DNA of 48,026 nucleotides, taken from the NCBI GenBank assembly GCA_038118725.1, contig JAYOIK010000034.1:1-48026 (forward strand), in the 5' to 3' direction. Of this stretch, positions 25,094 through 33,413 are shown in pieces. Source of the DNA: JADHLJ01 sp038118725 (GTDB lineage Bacteria; Pseudomonadota; Alphaproteobacteria; Thalassobaculales; Thalassobaculaceae). How positions within the stretch are numbered: position 1 is the stretch's first letter; each line of letters starts with the position of its first letter. The notes beneath the pieces are model-generated. The model searched no databases, was not told the origin of the DNA, and was given only the letters and a program-made list of their open reading frames with translations. The position numbers were made by a program, and so were the translations under genes.

Positions 25094-25239
25094 CGTTTGG
25101 GTCCGCGCGATATAGAGGATGAGCGAAAATAGGCCAAGGCGCCGGGTTAAACAATCCGACCGGGGCGGTGCCAGTCCGAGTAAAACAGGCCCGACCCTTT
25201 GGTGGGCGGGGACATAACGTGCATAGGGGAAGCTTTGTC

Positions 25240-25980
25240 ATGAGCCTACAGGGAAAAACCGCCTTCATCACCGGTGGCGGCAAGAATATCGGTCGGTGCA
25301 TCGCGCTCAATCTCGCGGCGTCGGGCGCGAATATCGTGCTGAACGGGGCCTCGGACCAGGCGGCCAGCGAGGCGACGGCCAAGGAGGTTCGGGAGGTCGG
25401 CGTCGAGGCCATGGTGCTGATCGGCGACGTGGGTGATTCCGACACCGTTTCGGGCATGGCCAAGCTGGCCCTGGACAAGTTCGGGACCATCGACATTCTG
25501 GTCAACAACGCCGCGATCAGGCCGTCAAAACCGTTCCTGGAGATGAGCGATGCGGACTGGCATCGGGTTCTGGACGTGGATCTGAACTCGGCATTCTACA
25601 CGGCTCGCGCCTTTGCGGGCGGCATGGTCGACAAGAAGTGGGGCCGGATCGTCAACATCACCGGCATGAACGCCATTCACGGCTACAAGGGACGCGCGCC
25701 GGTCTCGGCGGCCAAGCACGGCCTTTGGGGGCTTACCAAGGCTCTGGGCAAGGAATTCGGCGCCGACGGGGTGACCACCAACGCGATTTCTCCCGGTCCG
25801 ATCGACACCGCCGGTCCTCTGGAGCAACGCGCGCATTTGCTTGAGACCGCGAAACGCGTTCCTTCCGGGCGCCTCGGCATGCCCGAGGAGATCGCGGCCC
25901 TGGCCGGTTTCCTGTGCTCCGACGGCGGGGCCTTCGTGAACGGTCAGATGATCAACTGCAACGGCGGCGCGGAGACATGA
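25240..25980 (+). CDS. SDR family oxidoreductase with altered catalytic motif
   Basis: A 246-residue classical short-chain dehydrogenase. The cofactor motif TGGGKNIGR, the NNA segment (LVNNAAIRPS) and the LNSAF asparagine are normal. The usual SxnYxxxK motif is not: at the tyrosine position there is a valine (V155, in GRAPVSAAKHG with K159), and the active-site serine position is held by TG. It may therefore be a reductase that uses another residue, or a non-catalytic relative; I remember other bacterial SDRs with the GRAxVSAAKHG pattern, so this looks like a subfamily trait. ATG 25240 follows AGGGGAAG. The next gene, a DAO-type flavoprotein, begins 54 bases later in the same direction. Confidence 0.85.
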   Translation: MSLQGKTAFITGGGKNIGRCIALNLAASGANIVLNGASDQAASEATAKEVREVGVEAMVLIGDVGDSDTVSGMAKLALDKFGTIDILVNNAAIRPSKPFLEMSDADWHRVLDVDLNSAFYTARAFAGGMVDKKWGRIVNITGMNAIHGYKGRAPVSAAKHGLWGLTKALGKEFGADGVTTNAISPGPIDTAGPLEQRAHLLETAKRVPSGRLGMPEEIAALAGFLCSDGGAFVNGQMINCNGGAET

Positions 25981-26034
25981 GGCGGGCGGTCCGCTTCACT
26001 GCTCCAAGCGGGTCGACGTGGCTGGGAGACGATA

Positions 26035-27195
26035 ATGCGACATGACGTCGTCATCATCGGCGGTGGTATCATCGGCTCGTCCATCGCCTATCACCTAACC
26101 GAAGCCGGCGCCGGCGATGTCGCGGTGATCGAGCGGGACCCGACCTATGAGATCGCCGCGACCCCGCGCGGGTCGGGCGGCATTCGTCAACTGTTCAGCT
26201 TGCCGGAAAACGTCGCGATGACGCGGCATGGCCTGCCGTTCTACGAGGGTTTCGACGAGACCATGGCGGTGGACGGCGAGTCCCCGGCGATATCGTTTCG
26301 CCGTCAGGGCTATCTTTTCGTCTCCGATGCCGGTGACGCCGCGACCATGGAAGCGAATTTCCGCAACCAGGAGAAACTCGGCGTGGCGGCGGAGCTTTTG
26401 GACGGCCCGGCCCTTGCGCGCCTGTTCCCGTCGATTAGAACCGATGACGTTGATATCGCGGTCCACTCTCCCAATGACGCGTGGATCGATGCCTATGCCG
26501 CGCTACAAGGCTTCCGGCGCAAGGCGCGGAGCCTCGGCGTGACCTATCTCCAGGACGAGGTCGCGGCGGCGGAAGTCGAGAACAGCAAGGCAAGCTCCGT
26601 GGTCTGCGCGTCGGGTGAGCGGATCGAGGCGGATCTCTTCGTGCTCGCCGCCGGCGCCTGGTCCGGCGAGGTCGGACATCTCTTCGGTGTGGATCTGCCG
26701 GTCGAGCCGATGAGCCGAGAGAGCTACTTCTTCCGCTGCGAGGCGGATTTGGAGCCACTTCCCTTCATCAAGTCGGAAACCGACCTCGCCTTCAGGCCCG
26801 AGGGGGCCGGCTATACAGGCGGGGTTCCGGATTGGAGCGTTCCGGCGGGCTGGAACTGGGAGCTTGACCCGAACCGCTTCGAGGAAGTCGTGTGGCCGGC
26901 GCTGGCGCATCGGGTGCCGGCGATGGAGACGCTTCGGATGGAGCGCGGCTGGCGCGGCCACTATGCCCGCAACAGCCTGGATAAAAGCGCCATCATCGGG
27001 CGATGGGAGGAGGAGCCGGCGAACCTCTACATCGCCACCGGCTTTTCCGGTCACGGCATCATGCACGCGCCGGCCACCGGGCTGGCGATGGCCGAACTGA
27101 TCCTCGGCGGTCGTTTCGAGACCATGGACCTCGCCCGTTTCGGCACCGGACGCATCATGCGCCGCGAACCCTACGCCGAGGCGGGGATCGTTTAG
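26035..27195 (+). CDS. FAD-dependent oxidoreductase of the DAO family
   Basis: A 386-residue flavoprotein. The dinucleotide motif is DVVIIGGGIIGSSIAYHL, followed by ATPRGSGGIRQLFSLPEN, the arginine-rich loop typical of the monomeric sarcosine oxidase/FOXRED1-like branch; the C-terminal ATGFSGHGIMHAPATGLAMA is the second FAD contact. Members oxidise N-methyl or imino groups of small amines and amino acids. The ATG at 26035 lies 54 bases after the SDR stop, so these two genes probably share a transcript. The substrate is unknown; in an amine-catabolic context a secondary amine is likely. Confidence 0.87.
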   Translation: MRHDVVIIGGGIIGSSIAYHLTEAGAGDVAVIERDPTYEIAATPRGSGGIRQLFSLPENVAMTRHGLPFYEGFDETMAVDGESPAISFRRQGYLFVSDAGDAATMEANFRNQEKLGVAAELLDGPALARLFPSIRTDDVDIAVHSPNDAWIDAYAALQGFRRKARSLGVTYLQDEVAAAEVENSKASSVVCASGERIEADLFVLAAGAWSGEVGHLFGVDLPVEPMSRESYFFRCEADLEPLPFIKSETDLAFRPEGAGYTGGVPDWSVPAGWNWELDPNRFEEVVWPALAHRVPAMETLRMERGWRGHYARNSLDKSAIIGRWEEEPANLYIATGFSGHGIMHAPATGLAMAELILGGRFETMDLARFGTGRIMRREPYAEAGIV

Positions 27196-27245
27196 CTCGG
27201 CTTGTGTTTAGGACGGTTCGTGTTGTGATCCAAAACTCACAACAT

Positions 27246-27315
27246 CCGTCGTCCTCGCGAACGCGGGGACCTTGCATCCACCGGATCGAGGTCCCCGCTT
27301 ACGCGAGGACGACGG
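27246..27315. repeat. palindromic intergenic repeat between convergent genes
   Basis: A 70-base near-perfect dyad: CCGTCGTCCTCGCG at 27246-27259 pairs with CGCGAGGACGACGG at 27302-27315, and the inner arms GCGGGGACCT and AGGTCCCCGC also pair. It sits in the 161-base gap between two convergent genes and could end transcripts from both sides. Related half-units occur near 45 and 48 kb. Confidence 0.75.
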
Positions 27316-27356
27316 TGGTGAGACGCGTCGTGGATCAGCCCAGATTGCGAACGTTG

Positions 27357-28763
27357 TTACCCCGCGTCGAGCGAGGCGACCTCGGCCAGGGTTACCGGCT
27401 TGGCCGGTGGGCGGATGCGGAAGGAACCGACCGTGCCTGGCGCCGCGCCGGATTCCGCCGCCATCACCTCGGTCACACTATTGGCGCACATCCGGCCCTG
27501 GCATGGTCCCATGCCACAGCGCAGGAAGGACTTGGCCTGGTTCGGACCCGAGCAGCCATGCGCCATCGCCTCGCGCAACTGCCCGGCGGTGACTTCCTCG
27601 CAGCGACATAGCACCGTGTCGTCATCAACCGCGCCGATCCAGGACGGCGCCGGATAGTAGCGATCGAGAAAGCCCCGGATGGCGCTGTCGATGAAGCGGC
27701 GCAGGCGTTGCTCCTCAACCACCAGATCGCGGGCGCTGTCTTCCATCAGGCCGAGCCGGCGCGCGATGGCAAGTCCGGTGATGGTGCCGCTCCGCTCCGC
27801 CGCCAGTCCGCCGGCGATGCCGCCACCGTCTCCGGCGATATAGAATTGCGGTTCCGAGCTCTCGCCCCATTGATCGGTGACGGGATGGAAACAGCGTTGC
27901 ACCGTGTCCCAGCGATGCTCGGCGTCGACCAGACGGCTGAGTTGGGTATTCGGGATCACGCCCTCATGCAAGGCCACGACATCGGCCTCCAAGCTGATCT
28001 CGCGGCCCGCCGAGGTGAAGGCGAGGCTGGTAAGCTTTGCCTCGCCATGCGCCGCCAGATGGCTCGCGCCGGAATAGATCGGCACGCCCGAATTCAAAAC
28101 GGTCTTGCGCAGTTTCAGGCCCTTCAGAAGGGTCTCGCCGCTGATGAAGGCGAAAGGCAGATGCAGGAACGCGCGGGCCAGCGCGCCGGGCGGGGTTGTG
28201 TCGACGATCGCCTCGATCGGCACATGCGCCGTGATCAGCTGTGCCGCCAGTTGCAGCATCAGCGGGCCCGAGCCGGCGAGCACCAGCTTGCCAGCGGGAT
28301 AGACACCGGATGTCTTGAGCGCCGATTGCACCGCGCCGACGCTCATTACGCCGGGCAGGGTCCAGCCGGGGATCGGCACCGGGCGTTCGAGCGCGCCGGT
28401 GGCGAGGACCACGTGGCGCGCCGAAATCGTCTCGGCTACGCCGCCACGGCTCAGCACCACGTCGCGGCGCTTGCCCTTGCCGAGCGCGCCGATATGCCAG
28501 ACCGTCGCGCCTGGGCGATAATCCGTGCGCACCGCGCGAAACGCCTCGGTGACCTTGGTTCCGTGAGCATAGGCCGGGCCGAGAAAGCTCATATCGGCGG
28601 GGCGGTGGTCGCGCACTTCTTCGACGGCGCGATAGATCTGACCGCCGGGCGCGGGTTGCTCGTCAAGCACCGCCACCGAGGCGCCGGCACGGGCGGCGGC
28701 GGCCGCGGTCGCCATTCCGGCCGGGCCGGCGCCGATGACGACGACATCCATTTCGGCGCTCAT
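27357..28763 (-). CDS. three-subunit amino acid/opine dehydrogenase, alpha (FAD + BFD [2Fe-2S]) subunit
   Basis: A 468-residue subunit of the HcnB/OoxA type. The N-terminal FAD motif is VVVIGAGPAGMATAAAAARA; a second dinucleotide motif (LVLAGSGPLMLQLAAQL) follows near 165. The C-terminal BFD-like cluster domain has cysteines in LCRCEEVTAGQLREA and RCGMGPCQGRMC. With the small [2Fe-2S] and beta FAD subunits encoded next to it, it forms the kind of enzyme that oxidises opines, D-hydroxyproline, proline or, in HCN synthase, glycine, and passes electrons to the respiratory chain. It is the last gene of the reverse-strand operon and overlaps the [2Fe-2S] gene by four bases. Confidence 0.88.
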   Translation of the reverse strand: MSAEMDVVVIGAGPAGMATAAAAARAGASVAVLDEQPAPGGQIYRAVEEVRDHRPADMSFLGPAYAHGTKVTEAFRAVRTDYRPGATVWHIGALGKGKRRDVVLSRGGVAETISARHVVLATGALERPVPIPGWTLPGVMSVGAVQSALKTSGVYPAGKLVLAGSGPLMLQLAAQLITAHVPIEAIVDTTPPGALARAFLHLPFAFISGETLLKGLKLRKTVLNSGVPIYSGASHLAAHGEAKLTSLAFTSAGREISLEADVVALHEGVIPNTQLSRLVDAEHRWDTVQRCFHPVTDQWGESSEPQFYIAGDGGGIAGGLAAERSGTITGLAIARRLGLMEDSARDLVVEEQRLRRFIDSAIRGFLDRYYPAPSWIGAVDDDTVLCRCEEVTAGQLREAMAHGCSGPNQAKSFLRCGMGPCQGRMCANSVTEVMAAESGAAPGTVGSFRIRPPAKPVTLAEVASLDAG

Positions 28764-29077
28764 TCCGCCTCTCCTCCTACTGCCTGACCAACCTCTCTGA
28801 CCGCCAGATGACGGCGCACGTCCATGCCCTCGCGAACCGGGATGAGACAGGCCTGCTGATGGCCGGCGCCGTCAATCTCCACCAGGCATTCGAAGCAAAC
28901 CCCCATCATGCAATAGGGCGCGCGCGGCGAGCCCGAGGCGGGTGCGTCCTTGAGGCTGTTCTCCCCGGCGGCGAGCAGGGCGACGGCGACGGTATCACCC
29001 TCCAATCCCTCGATCTCCCGGCCCTCGAAGCGGAACGATACCGGCTTGCGCAACGGGTCAGTCAGTCTTTGGAACAT
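28760..29077 (-). CDS. three-subunit dehydrogenase, gamma ([2Fe-2S]) subunit
   Basis: A 105-residue protein of the HcnA/OoxC type with a Fer2_4 domain: an N-terminal beta-grasp region (SFRFEGREIEGLEGDTVAVA), then cysteines in YCMMGVCFECLVEIDG and QQACLIPV. It is expected to carry one [2Fe-2S] cluster that links the two flavin subunits. The ATG at 29077 is used because the longer frame from 29113 lies within the coding end of the beta gene; it still overlaps that gene by 20 bases. All three genes are translationally linked. Confidence 0.9.
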   Translation of the reverse strand: MFQRLTDPLRKPVSFRFEGREIEGLEGDTVAVALLAAGENSLKDAPASGSPRAPYCMMGVCFECLVEIDGAGHQQACLIPVREGMDVRRHLAVREVGQAVGGEAE

Positions 29078-30176
29078 CGAACCTCCGGGGTGAGAAAGCG
29101 GCGTAGTGGTCATTGAAGCCCGGCTGCAACAGCCGGGGCGCGAGCGACATCGCGTGGGCGGCGGCCAGGGTTACCCCGCTGTGACAGCTGATGGAATAGG
29201 CGCCGGGATGCTCATCGGATTCCTGATACACCGGAAAGCCGTCCGGGGACATGATCCGGAGCGCGCTCCAGCTTCGGATCATCCTGAGACCCTTGAGCGC
29301 GGGGATCTTTCGGACCGCGTTATTGGCGACCTTTTGGATCATCGCCGGGTTGAAGCCGGTGTCGAAGCCCACCGATTCCTTGGTCGCGCCTAGCATCACC
29401 GTGCCCTCGTCGGTCTGGCGTACTTGGCCGAGCACGTGATTGAAAAGCGGGCGGGTACGCTCGGTCACGATGATGTGGCCGCGCTCGGGTCCGACCGGAA
29501 TATCCAGGCCGACATCGGCGCCCAACGCGGCGCTGCCGTTGCCGGCGGCGAGGATCACCTTGCCGGCGACGAAATCACCGCGTTGGGTGACCACTCGAAA
29601 TCCTTGTCCCGGCCCCTGGGGAAGGATCCGTTCCACCCGGTGGTCCGGGCGATAATCGGCTTTCGCGTTGGCCGCGATCCGGTGCAGCGCCCGCAGGGTG
29701 GCCAGGGGATTGACGATGCCGTCATGCGGGCAATAGGCCGCGCCGATCACCTCGGGGCCGACATTCGGCTCCATGGCGCGGACCTCGTCGCCGCTGATCA
29801 TGCGCCGGTCGTTGTCACCGACGCCGCCCTGGTTGTGCATGCGCTTGATCGAGGTCTCGAAAGCCTCGTACTCCTCGGGCTCTAGGCATAGCTCCAACCC
29901 GCCGGGGCGGTGATGGCCGACATTGATGCCGGTCGCCGCGCCCAGGGATTGCGCGAAATCGACCCAGAGATCCGAGGACTCGCGGCTCCACTGGGCGTAT
30001 TCCGCCATGCCGTCGCCCTTTGACTGGACCCAGACCAGGCCGAAATTGCCCCGGCTGGCGCGGAAGGCCAGATCACCCTCGTCGAGGATGGTGACGGTGG
30101 CGCCGGCCTTGAGAAGCCCGTGGCTCAAGGCCGATCCGACGAGACCGCCGCCGATGATGATGAAGTCGGTTACCAT
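29058..30176 (-). CDS. three-subunit dehydrogenase, beta (FAD, catalytic) subunit
   Basis: A 372-residue DAO-fold flavoprotein of the HcnC/OoxB type, the subunit that carries the substrate-oxidising site. The FAD motif is FIIIGGGLVGSALSHGLL; the R-rich contact loop is AFRASRGNFGLVWVQSKGDG; the C-terminal FAD contact lies in SCHSGVTLAAAHAM. Together with the other two subunits it dehydrogenates an amino or imino acid; opine, D-hydroxyproline and proline dehydrogenases are the known activities, and I cannot choose between them. It is the first gene of the operon; the ArsC-like gene upstream is on the same strand 30 bases away and may belong to the unit. Confidence 0.88.
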   Translation of the reverse strand: MVTDFIIIGGGLVGSALSHGLLKAGATVTILDEGDLAFRASRGNFGLVWVQSKGDGMAEYAQWSRESSDLWVDFAQSLGAATGINVGHHRPGGLELCLEPEEYEAFETSIKRMHNQGGVGDNDRRMISGDEVRAMEPNVGPEVIGAAYCPHDGIVNPLATLRALHRIAANAKADYRPDHRVERILPQGPGQGFRVVTQRGDFVAGKVILAAGNGSAALGADVGLDIPVGPERGHIIVTERTRPLFNHVLGQVRQTDEGTVMLGATKESVGFDTGFNPAMIQKVANNAVRKIPALKGLRMIRSWSALRIMSPDGFPVYQESDEHPGAYSISCHSGVTLAAAHAMSLAPRLLQPGFNDHYAAFSPRRFDVPKTD

Positions 30177-30205
30177 GGCGTCTTCCGAGTTTGGTGCTTC
30201 CGGGG

Positions 30206-30550
30206 TTAAAGCGCGTCCAGGGCGGATTGCGCCGCCGCGTCGAAGCCTACTAGCCGGCGCTCCCCTAGATCAATGACCGGACGCTTCAGCAGGGTCGGGT
30301 TATCCAGCAGTAGATCCACGGGCGCGTTTTCCAAGCGGGCCTTCTCCGCATCCGAGAGCTTGCGCCAGGTGGTGCCGCGGCGGTTGACCAGCACGTCCAG
30401 CCCAAGTTCCGCCGTCCAGGCCTCGACGCTCTCGCGCGCGAGCCCGTCCTTGCGAAAGTCGTGAAAGCGATGCTCGATCCCCTTTCCGTCCAGCCATTTG
30501 CGGGCCTTGCGGCAGGTATCGCAGTTCGGGATGCCATAAAGGGTGATCAT
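30206..30550 (-). CDS. ArsC/Spx-family thiol protein (YffB-like)
   Basis: A 114-residue thioredoxin-fold protein: MITLYGIPNCDTCRKARKWL has the redox CxxC (C10, C13), and the C-terminal part has the expected KRPVIDLGERRLVGFD. It resembles the ArsC-like YffB branch, reported to act as a glutathione-dependent thiol reductase rather than a real arsenate reductase. There are no ars genes nearby, so arsenic resistance is unlikely. The ATG at 30550 matches the family; a longer frame to 30580 adds unrelated residues. It lies just upstream of the three-subunit dehydrogenase operon on the same strand. Confidence 0.87.
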   Translation of the reverse strand: MITLYGIPNCDTCRKARKWLDGKGIEHRFHDFRKDGLARESVEAWTAELGLDVLVNRRGTTWRKLSDAEKARLENAPVDLLLDNPTLLKRPVIDLGERRLVGFDAAAQSALDAL

Positions 30551-30665
30551 CGGAGCGGATTCCTCGGGTTGGCGTGGCACTCCCCTCGTTATTGGCCCGG
30601 TCGGCTCGCGAGATCAAGTGCCGCGGGGGAGCGCGACACGTGCGGCTGTCATTTCCAACATTTCC

Positions 30666-30810
30666 GTATCCCCGACGTAGGTCGGGGTCGACGCCTGAGA
30701 GGGTGATGCGTGACGGAAATTTTGATCACTTCAAACGATCGATCGAATTGCTCCACTGTACGTCGCTTGCCGCCGCTTCAGGCGTCGGCCCCGACCTGCG
30801 TCGGGGATAC
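30666..30810. repeat. large inverted repeat in the 369-base gap before the CmcJ-like gene
   Basis: A 33-base arm at 30666-30698 (starts GTATCCCCGACG, ends GACGCCTGA) and its inverted copy at 30778-30810 differ at only two positions, with 79 bases between. Each arm also contains its own small hairpin (CCCCGAC and GTCGGGG). Such elements are usual in alphaproteobacterial intergenic DNA; function unknown. The rest of the gap (30551-30919) shows nothing else. Confidence 0.75.
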
Positions 30811-30919
30811 GATAGGTCATGTGTGTTTGCGTATCCCTGAGCAAGATCCCGGGATTTGACCTCCGCGCGCCCGCGGCCTTAAATCCCAACGCATCCCGCG
30901 CCACAACGAGGACCGTCCC

Positions 30920-31753
30920 ATGGCCATCGCCGAGGAAATGACCGCCGAATTCGAGGCCGTCGACGCCGAGCTCACCTATATCGTCGATGACGGCCAGCCC
31001 TCGATCCGCTATGTCGATTGGCCCGAGGAAGCCCATAACGAGCATATCGCGACCTATGAGCCGCGCCGCACCCGGATCATGAACGGGCGCGTCACCGGCG
31101 GCCCTTTCACCTTGGGCGGCCATGGCTTCAAGCTGGTCGAGCATGCCACCGCGATGGGCGATTTCTATGACGCCGACGAGATCCGTCGGGTCTACTACCC
31201 GGAGACCGCCGCGCTGATCCAGGCCGAGAGCGGGGCCGCGCGGGTGCATGTCTTCGATCACACCGTGCGCACCCCGATGAAGGACAAACAGGCCGAGGGC
31301 TGGCGCCGCGGCCCCGTGCGCTATGTCCATAACGACTATACCGAGACCTCGGCCCCGCAACGGGTGCGCGACTATCTCCCCGACGAGGCCGACGCGCTCC
31401 TCTCGCGGCGGTTCGCGATCATCCAGACCTGGCGCTCCGTCGCGCCGCGCGTCGAATCGGAGCCGCTGGCCCTCTGCGACGGCAAGACCATCCCCGAGAC
31501 CGGCTTCATCCGCAACCAGCGCCGCTATCGCGACCGCACGGCGGAGACCTATCACATCAGCCACAACCCGGCGCATCGCTGGTACTACTTCCCCCTGATG
31601 ACGCGGGAGGAGGCGCTGGTCTTCAAGGTCTTCGACACCGACGCGACGGCGGGTGTGCGGTTCACGGCGCACACGGCCTTCGATGATCCGATGACGCCGG
31701 CGGATGCCGCGCCGCGTGAAAGCATCGAAATGCGGGCGCTGGTGTTTTGGTGA
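30920..31753 (+). CDS. CmcJ/NvfI-family oxidoreductase (2OG-Fe(II) type)
   Basis: A 277-residue protein like CmcJ of cephamycin biosynthesis and fungal NvfI/asnovolin-type oxygenases (family first described in part as methyltransferase). A HxD iron motif stands at VRYVHNDYTE (H137, D139), with candidate third ligand H219 in NPAHRWYYFPLM; the FPLMxxxEALVFKVFD block is strongly conserved in the family. The usual chemistry is hydroxylation or oxidation with 2-oxoglutarate or related. Clear ribosome site GAGGA before ATG 30920. No biosynthetic neighbours are visible, so the natural substrate is unknown. Flanked on both sides by palindromic repeats. Confidence 0.84.
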   Translation: MAIAEEMTAEFEAVDAELTYIVDDGQPSIRYVDWPEEAHNEHIATYEPRRTRIMNGRVTGGPFTLGGHGFKLVEHATAMGDFYDADEIRRVYYPETAALIQAESGAARVHVFDHTVRTPMKDKQAEGWRRGPVRYVHNDYTETSAPQRVRDYLPDEADALLSRRFAIIQTWRSVAPRVESEPLALCDGKTIPETGFIRNQRRYRDRTAETYHISHNPAHRWYYFPLMTREEALVFKVFDTDATAGVRFTAHTAFDDPMTPADAAPRESIEMRALVFW

Positions 31754-31766
31754 GGGTCCCAAAAAA

Positions 31767-31935
31767 CGTCATCCCGCCCCCCGTTTTCACGAGGGCAGGC
31801 GAAGGGCGGGACCCACGCCTGAGCGCTTCCGCGTGATCAGTTTCCGGCCAGCACGGGGGATCCGTCATCGTGCTCCGCCAACCGTCACGCGCCACCGTCT
31901 CAGGCTTCGGCCCCGTATCGAGTACGGGGTGACGG
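31767..31935. repeat. intergenic palindromes between convergent genes
   Basis: The 191-base gap after the CmcJ-like gene holds GC-rich dyads: GTCATCCCGCCCCCCG with GGGCGGGACC downstream, and a perfect hairpin CCCCGTA/TACGGGG at 31911-31929 with a five-base loop, flanked by CCGTCA and TGACGG. They resemble the short extragenic palindromes seen elsewhere in the window and may also act as terminators for both converging genes. Confidence 0.6.
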
Positions 31936-31944
31936 AATTTGGTG

Positions 31945-32868
31945 TTACACCCCCAACCCCTGCGCCTCCCACCACTCCGCGATCTCCAATCGCGTCGCGA
32001 ACCACGCCCCGCCCTTCTTCTGGGCATAGTCCAGAAACGCCGCCAGACCGGCTGAGCGGGCCGCCTGGCCGATGATCCTGGGGTGCAGGCCGATGCTCAT
32101 CATCCGGGGATGGGTGGCGCCTTCCTCCCAATAGACGTCGAAGGCGCTTTTCAGCAGCTTGAAGAAGTCGTCCGGGCTGCCGTAACCCGGCGCCATGACA
32201 AAGCGGGCGTCGTCATAGGTGAAGGTATAGGGCACGATCAGGTGGCGCTTGCCGAGCACCTCGACGTGATAGGGCAGGTCGTCGTTATAGGCGTCGGCGT
32301 CATAGGCAAAGCCGCCTTCCTCGACCAGCAACTCGCGGGTATTCACCGACGGGCCGTAGCGGCAGTACCAGCCCCTGGGCCGCCGGCCCGTGGTCTCCTC
32401 GAAGCTCTTGATCGCAGCCAGCATGTGGGCCTTTTCCTCCTCGCGGGAGAGCAGCCACATCTCCTCCCAGCGCCAGCCGTGGCTGCACACTTCATGCTCG
32501 CTGTCGCGCAGCCATTGGGCGACCTCGGGATTGCGCTCCAGCGCCACGGCGGCGGCGAAGAAGGTGATCGGCACCTTGGCCTTGTCGAACAGCCGCTGCA
32601 GGCGCCAGATCCCGGCCCGGGTGCCGTATTCATAGACCGATTCCATCGCCAGATCCCGATAGGCCGGGTCCATGACTTAGGGGATCTCGCCCAACGCTCC
32701 CTCGTTGCGACCGTCGGCGGCGAGATGGACTTCCGAGCCTTCCTCGTAGTTGATCACCAGATTGATCGCCACCCGCGCCTCGTTCGGCCAAACCACCTTG
32801 GGGATGTCGCGGCCATAGCCGATATAGTCGCGCGCGGGTCCGGGAACCGGATTGTCGGGGATACGCAT
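31945..32868 (-). pseudogene. PuuE-like polysaccharide deacetylase-family protein, in-frame stop
   Basis: The reading frame from ATG 32868 gives MRIPDNPVPGPARDYIGYGR and NLVINYEEGSEVHLAADG, then reaches TAA at 32679-32677. In the same frame, right after one more codon, it resumes at MDPAYRDLAMESVYEYGTRA and runs to the stop at 31945. Together they give the normal length (about 306 residues) of the NodB-like family that includes PuuE allantoinases; the downstream part has SHGWRWEEM and the ADAYNDDLPYHVEV segment. The restart ATG at 32673 would lack the N-terminal strand and loop (NYEEG). The TAA stands where a residue is expected, e.g. CAA or GAA in relatives, so it is a nonsense change or a base error. 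A role in allantoin or related amide hydrolysis is only a family inference. Confidence 0.84.
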
Positions 32869-32934
32869 GGCGGTGTCCTCCCTGTGGTGATGGGGGGATG
32901 ATAGCGTTTTTTGGTCAGGTGGGCTTTTGCAAAA

Positions 32935-33262
32935 GTTGACCAAGGACCCTTCGAGACGACACTTCGTGTCTCCTCGGGGTGAGTGGTGCCGGGACGGCAT
33001 GTTGAAATCAAACGTTGATCCCACGCCGAGCGCCCGTCACGACGGGAGGTCGGCGGCAAAAGCCCTTGCCTTCGCAAGGACGACGGGAGCTTGGACGAAG
33101 TGTCGTGGGAAAGACGGGGCCATCGGAACGCCTCCCCCGCCTCATTCGTCCCTCGGGTCTTCCTCCTTATCGTCGTCCCACTACCATCGCCCCAACCACG
33201 GTCGCCCCAAATACGGTCGCCCTAGCGAAGGCTAGGGCTTTTGGCGAGAACGACGACACCGC
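32935..33262. repeat. intergenic repeat-rich stretch upstream of rpmI
   Basis: The 656-base gap 32869-33524 contains no gene I can support. It has short palindromes of the same kind as other gaps: ACGACACTTCGTGTC near 32957, CCGTCACGACGGG near 33035, and a perfect hairpin CCTTGC/GCAAGG at 33064-33079 in the sequence GCCCTTGCCTTCGCAAGGAC. Further on, CACGGTCGCCCC and TACGGTCGCCCT repeat. The last 150 bases hold the rpmI promoter and leader. Confidence 0.55.
33219..33242 (+). terminator. intrinsic terminator-like hairpin with T-run
   Basis: A perfect 8-base stem (GCCCTAGC and GCTAGGGC) around the loop GAAG is followed by TTTT. There is no upstream forward gene nearby, so it may protect the rpmI operon from read-through or be a variant of the local palindromic repeat. 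Confidence 0.5.
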
Positions 33263-33377
33263 CTCGTCGTTTCAGAATCTCTAGGAGCGCGCGAACCGCG
33301 CATCTGTTCCACGCTTGATCCAGGATCTCGAGGGATTTCCGGTATCCATCCATCATATGCCACAGCCCCCATCCCCC

Positions 33378-33406
33378 TTGCATCCGTCCCCCCACCCCGC
33401 TATAAC
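33378..33406 (+). promoter_or_regulatory. promoter of the rpmI-rplT-pheST operon
   Basis: TTGCAT (33378-33383), a 17-base spacer and TATAAC (33401-33406) form a good vegetative promoter. Transcription would begin near 33413, giving a leader of about 110 bases before rpmI. Confidence 0.6.
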
Positions 33407-33413
33407 CCGCTGC

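Noticed and set aside
30206..30550. Arsenate resistance gene
   Set aside because: No arsenic transporter or regulator nearby; sequence is like the YffB thiol-protein branch.
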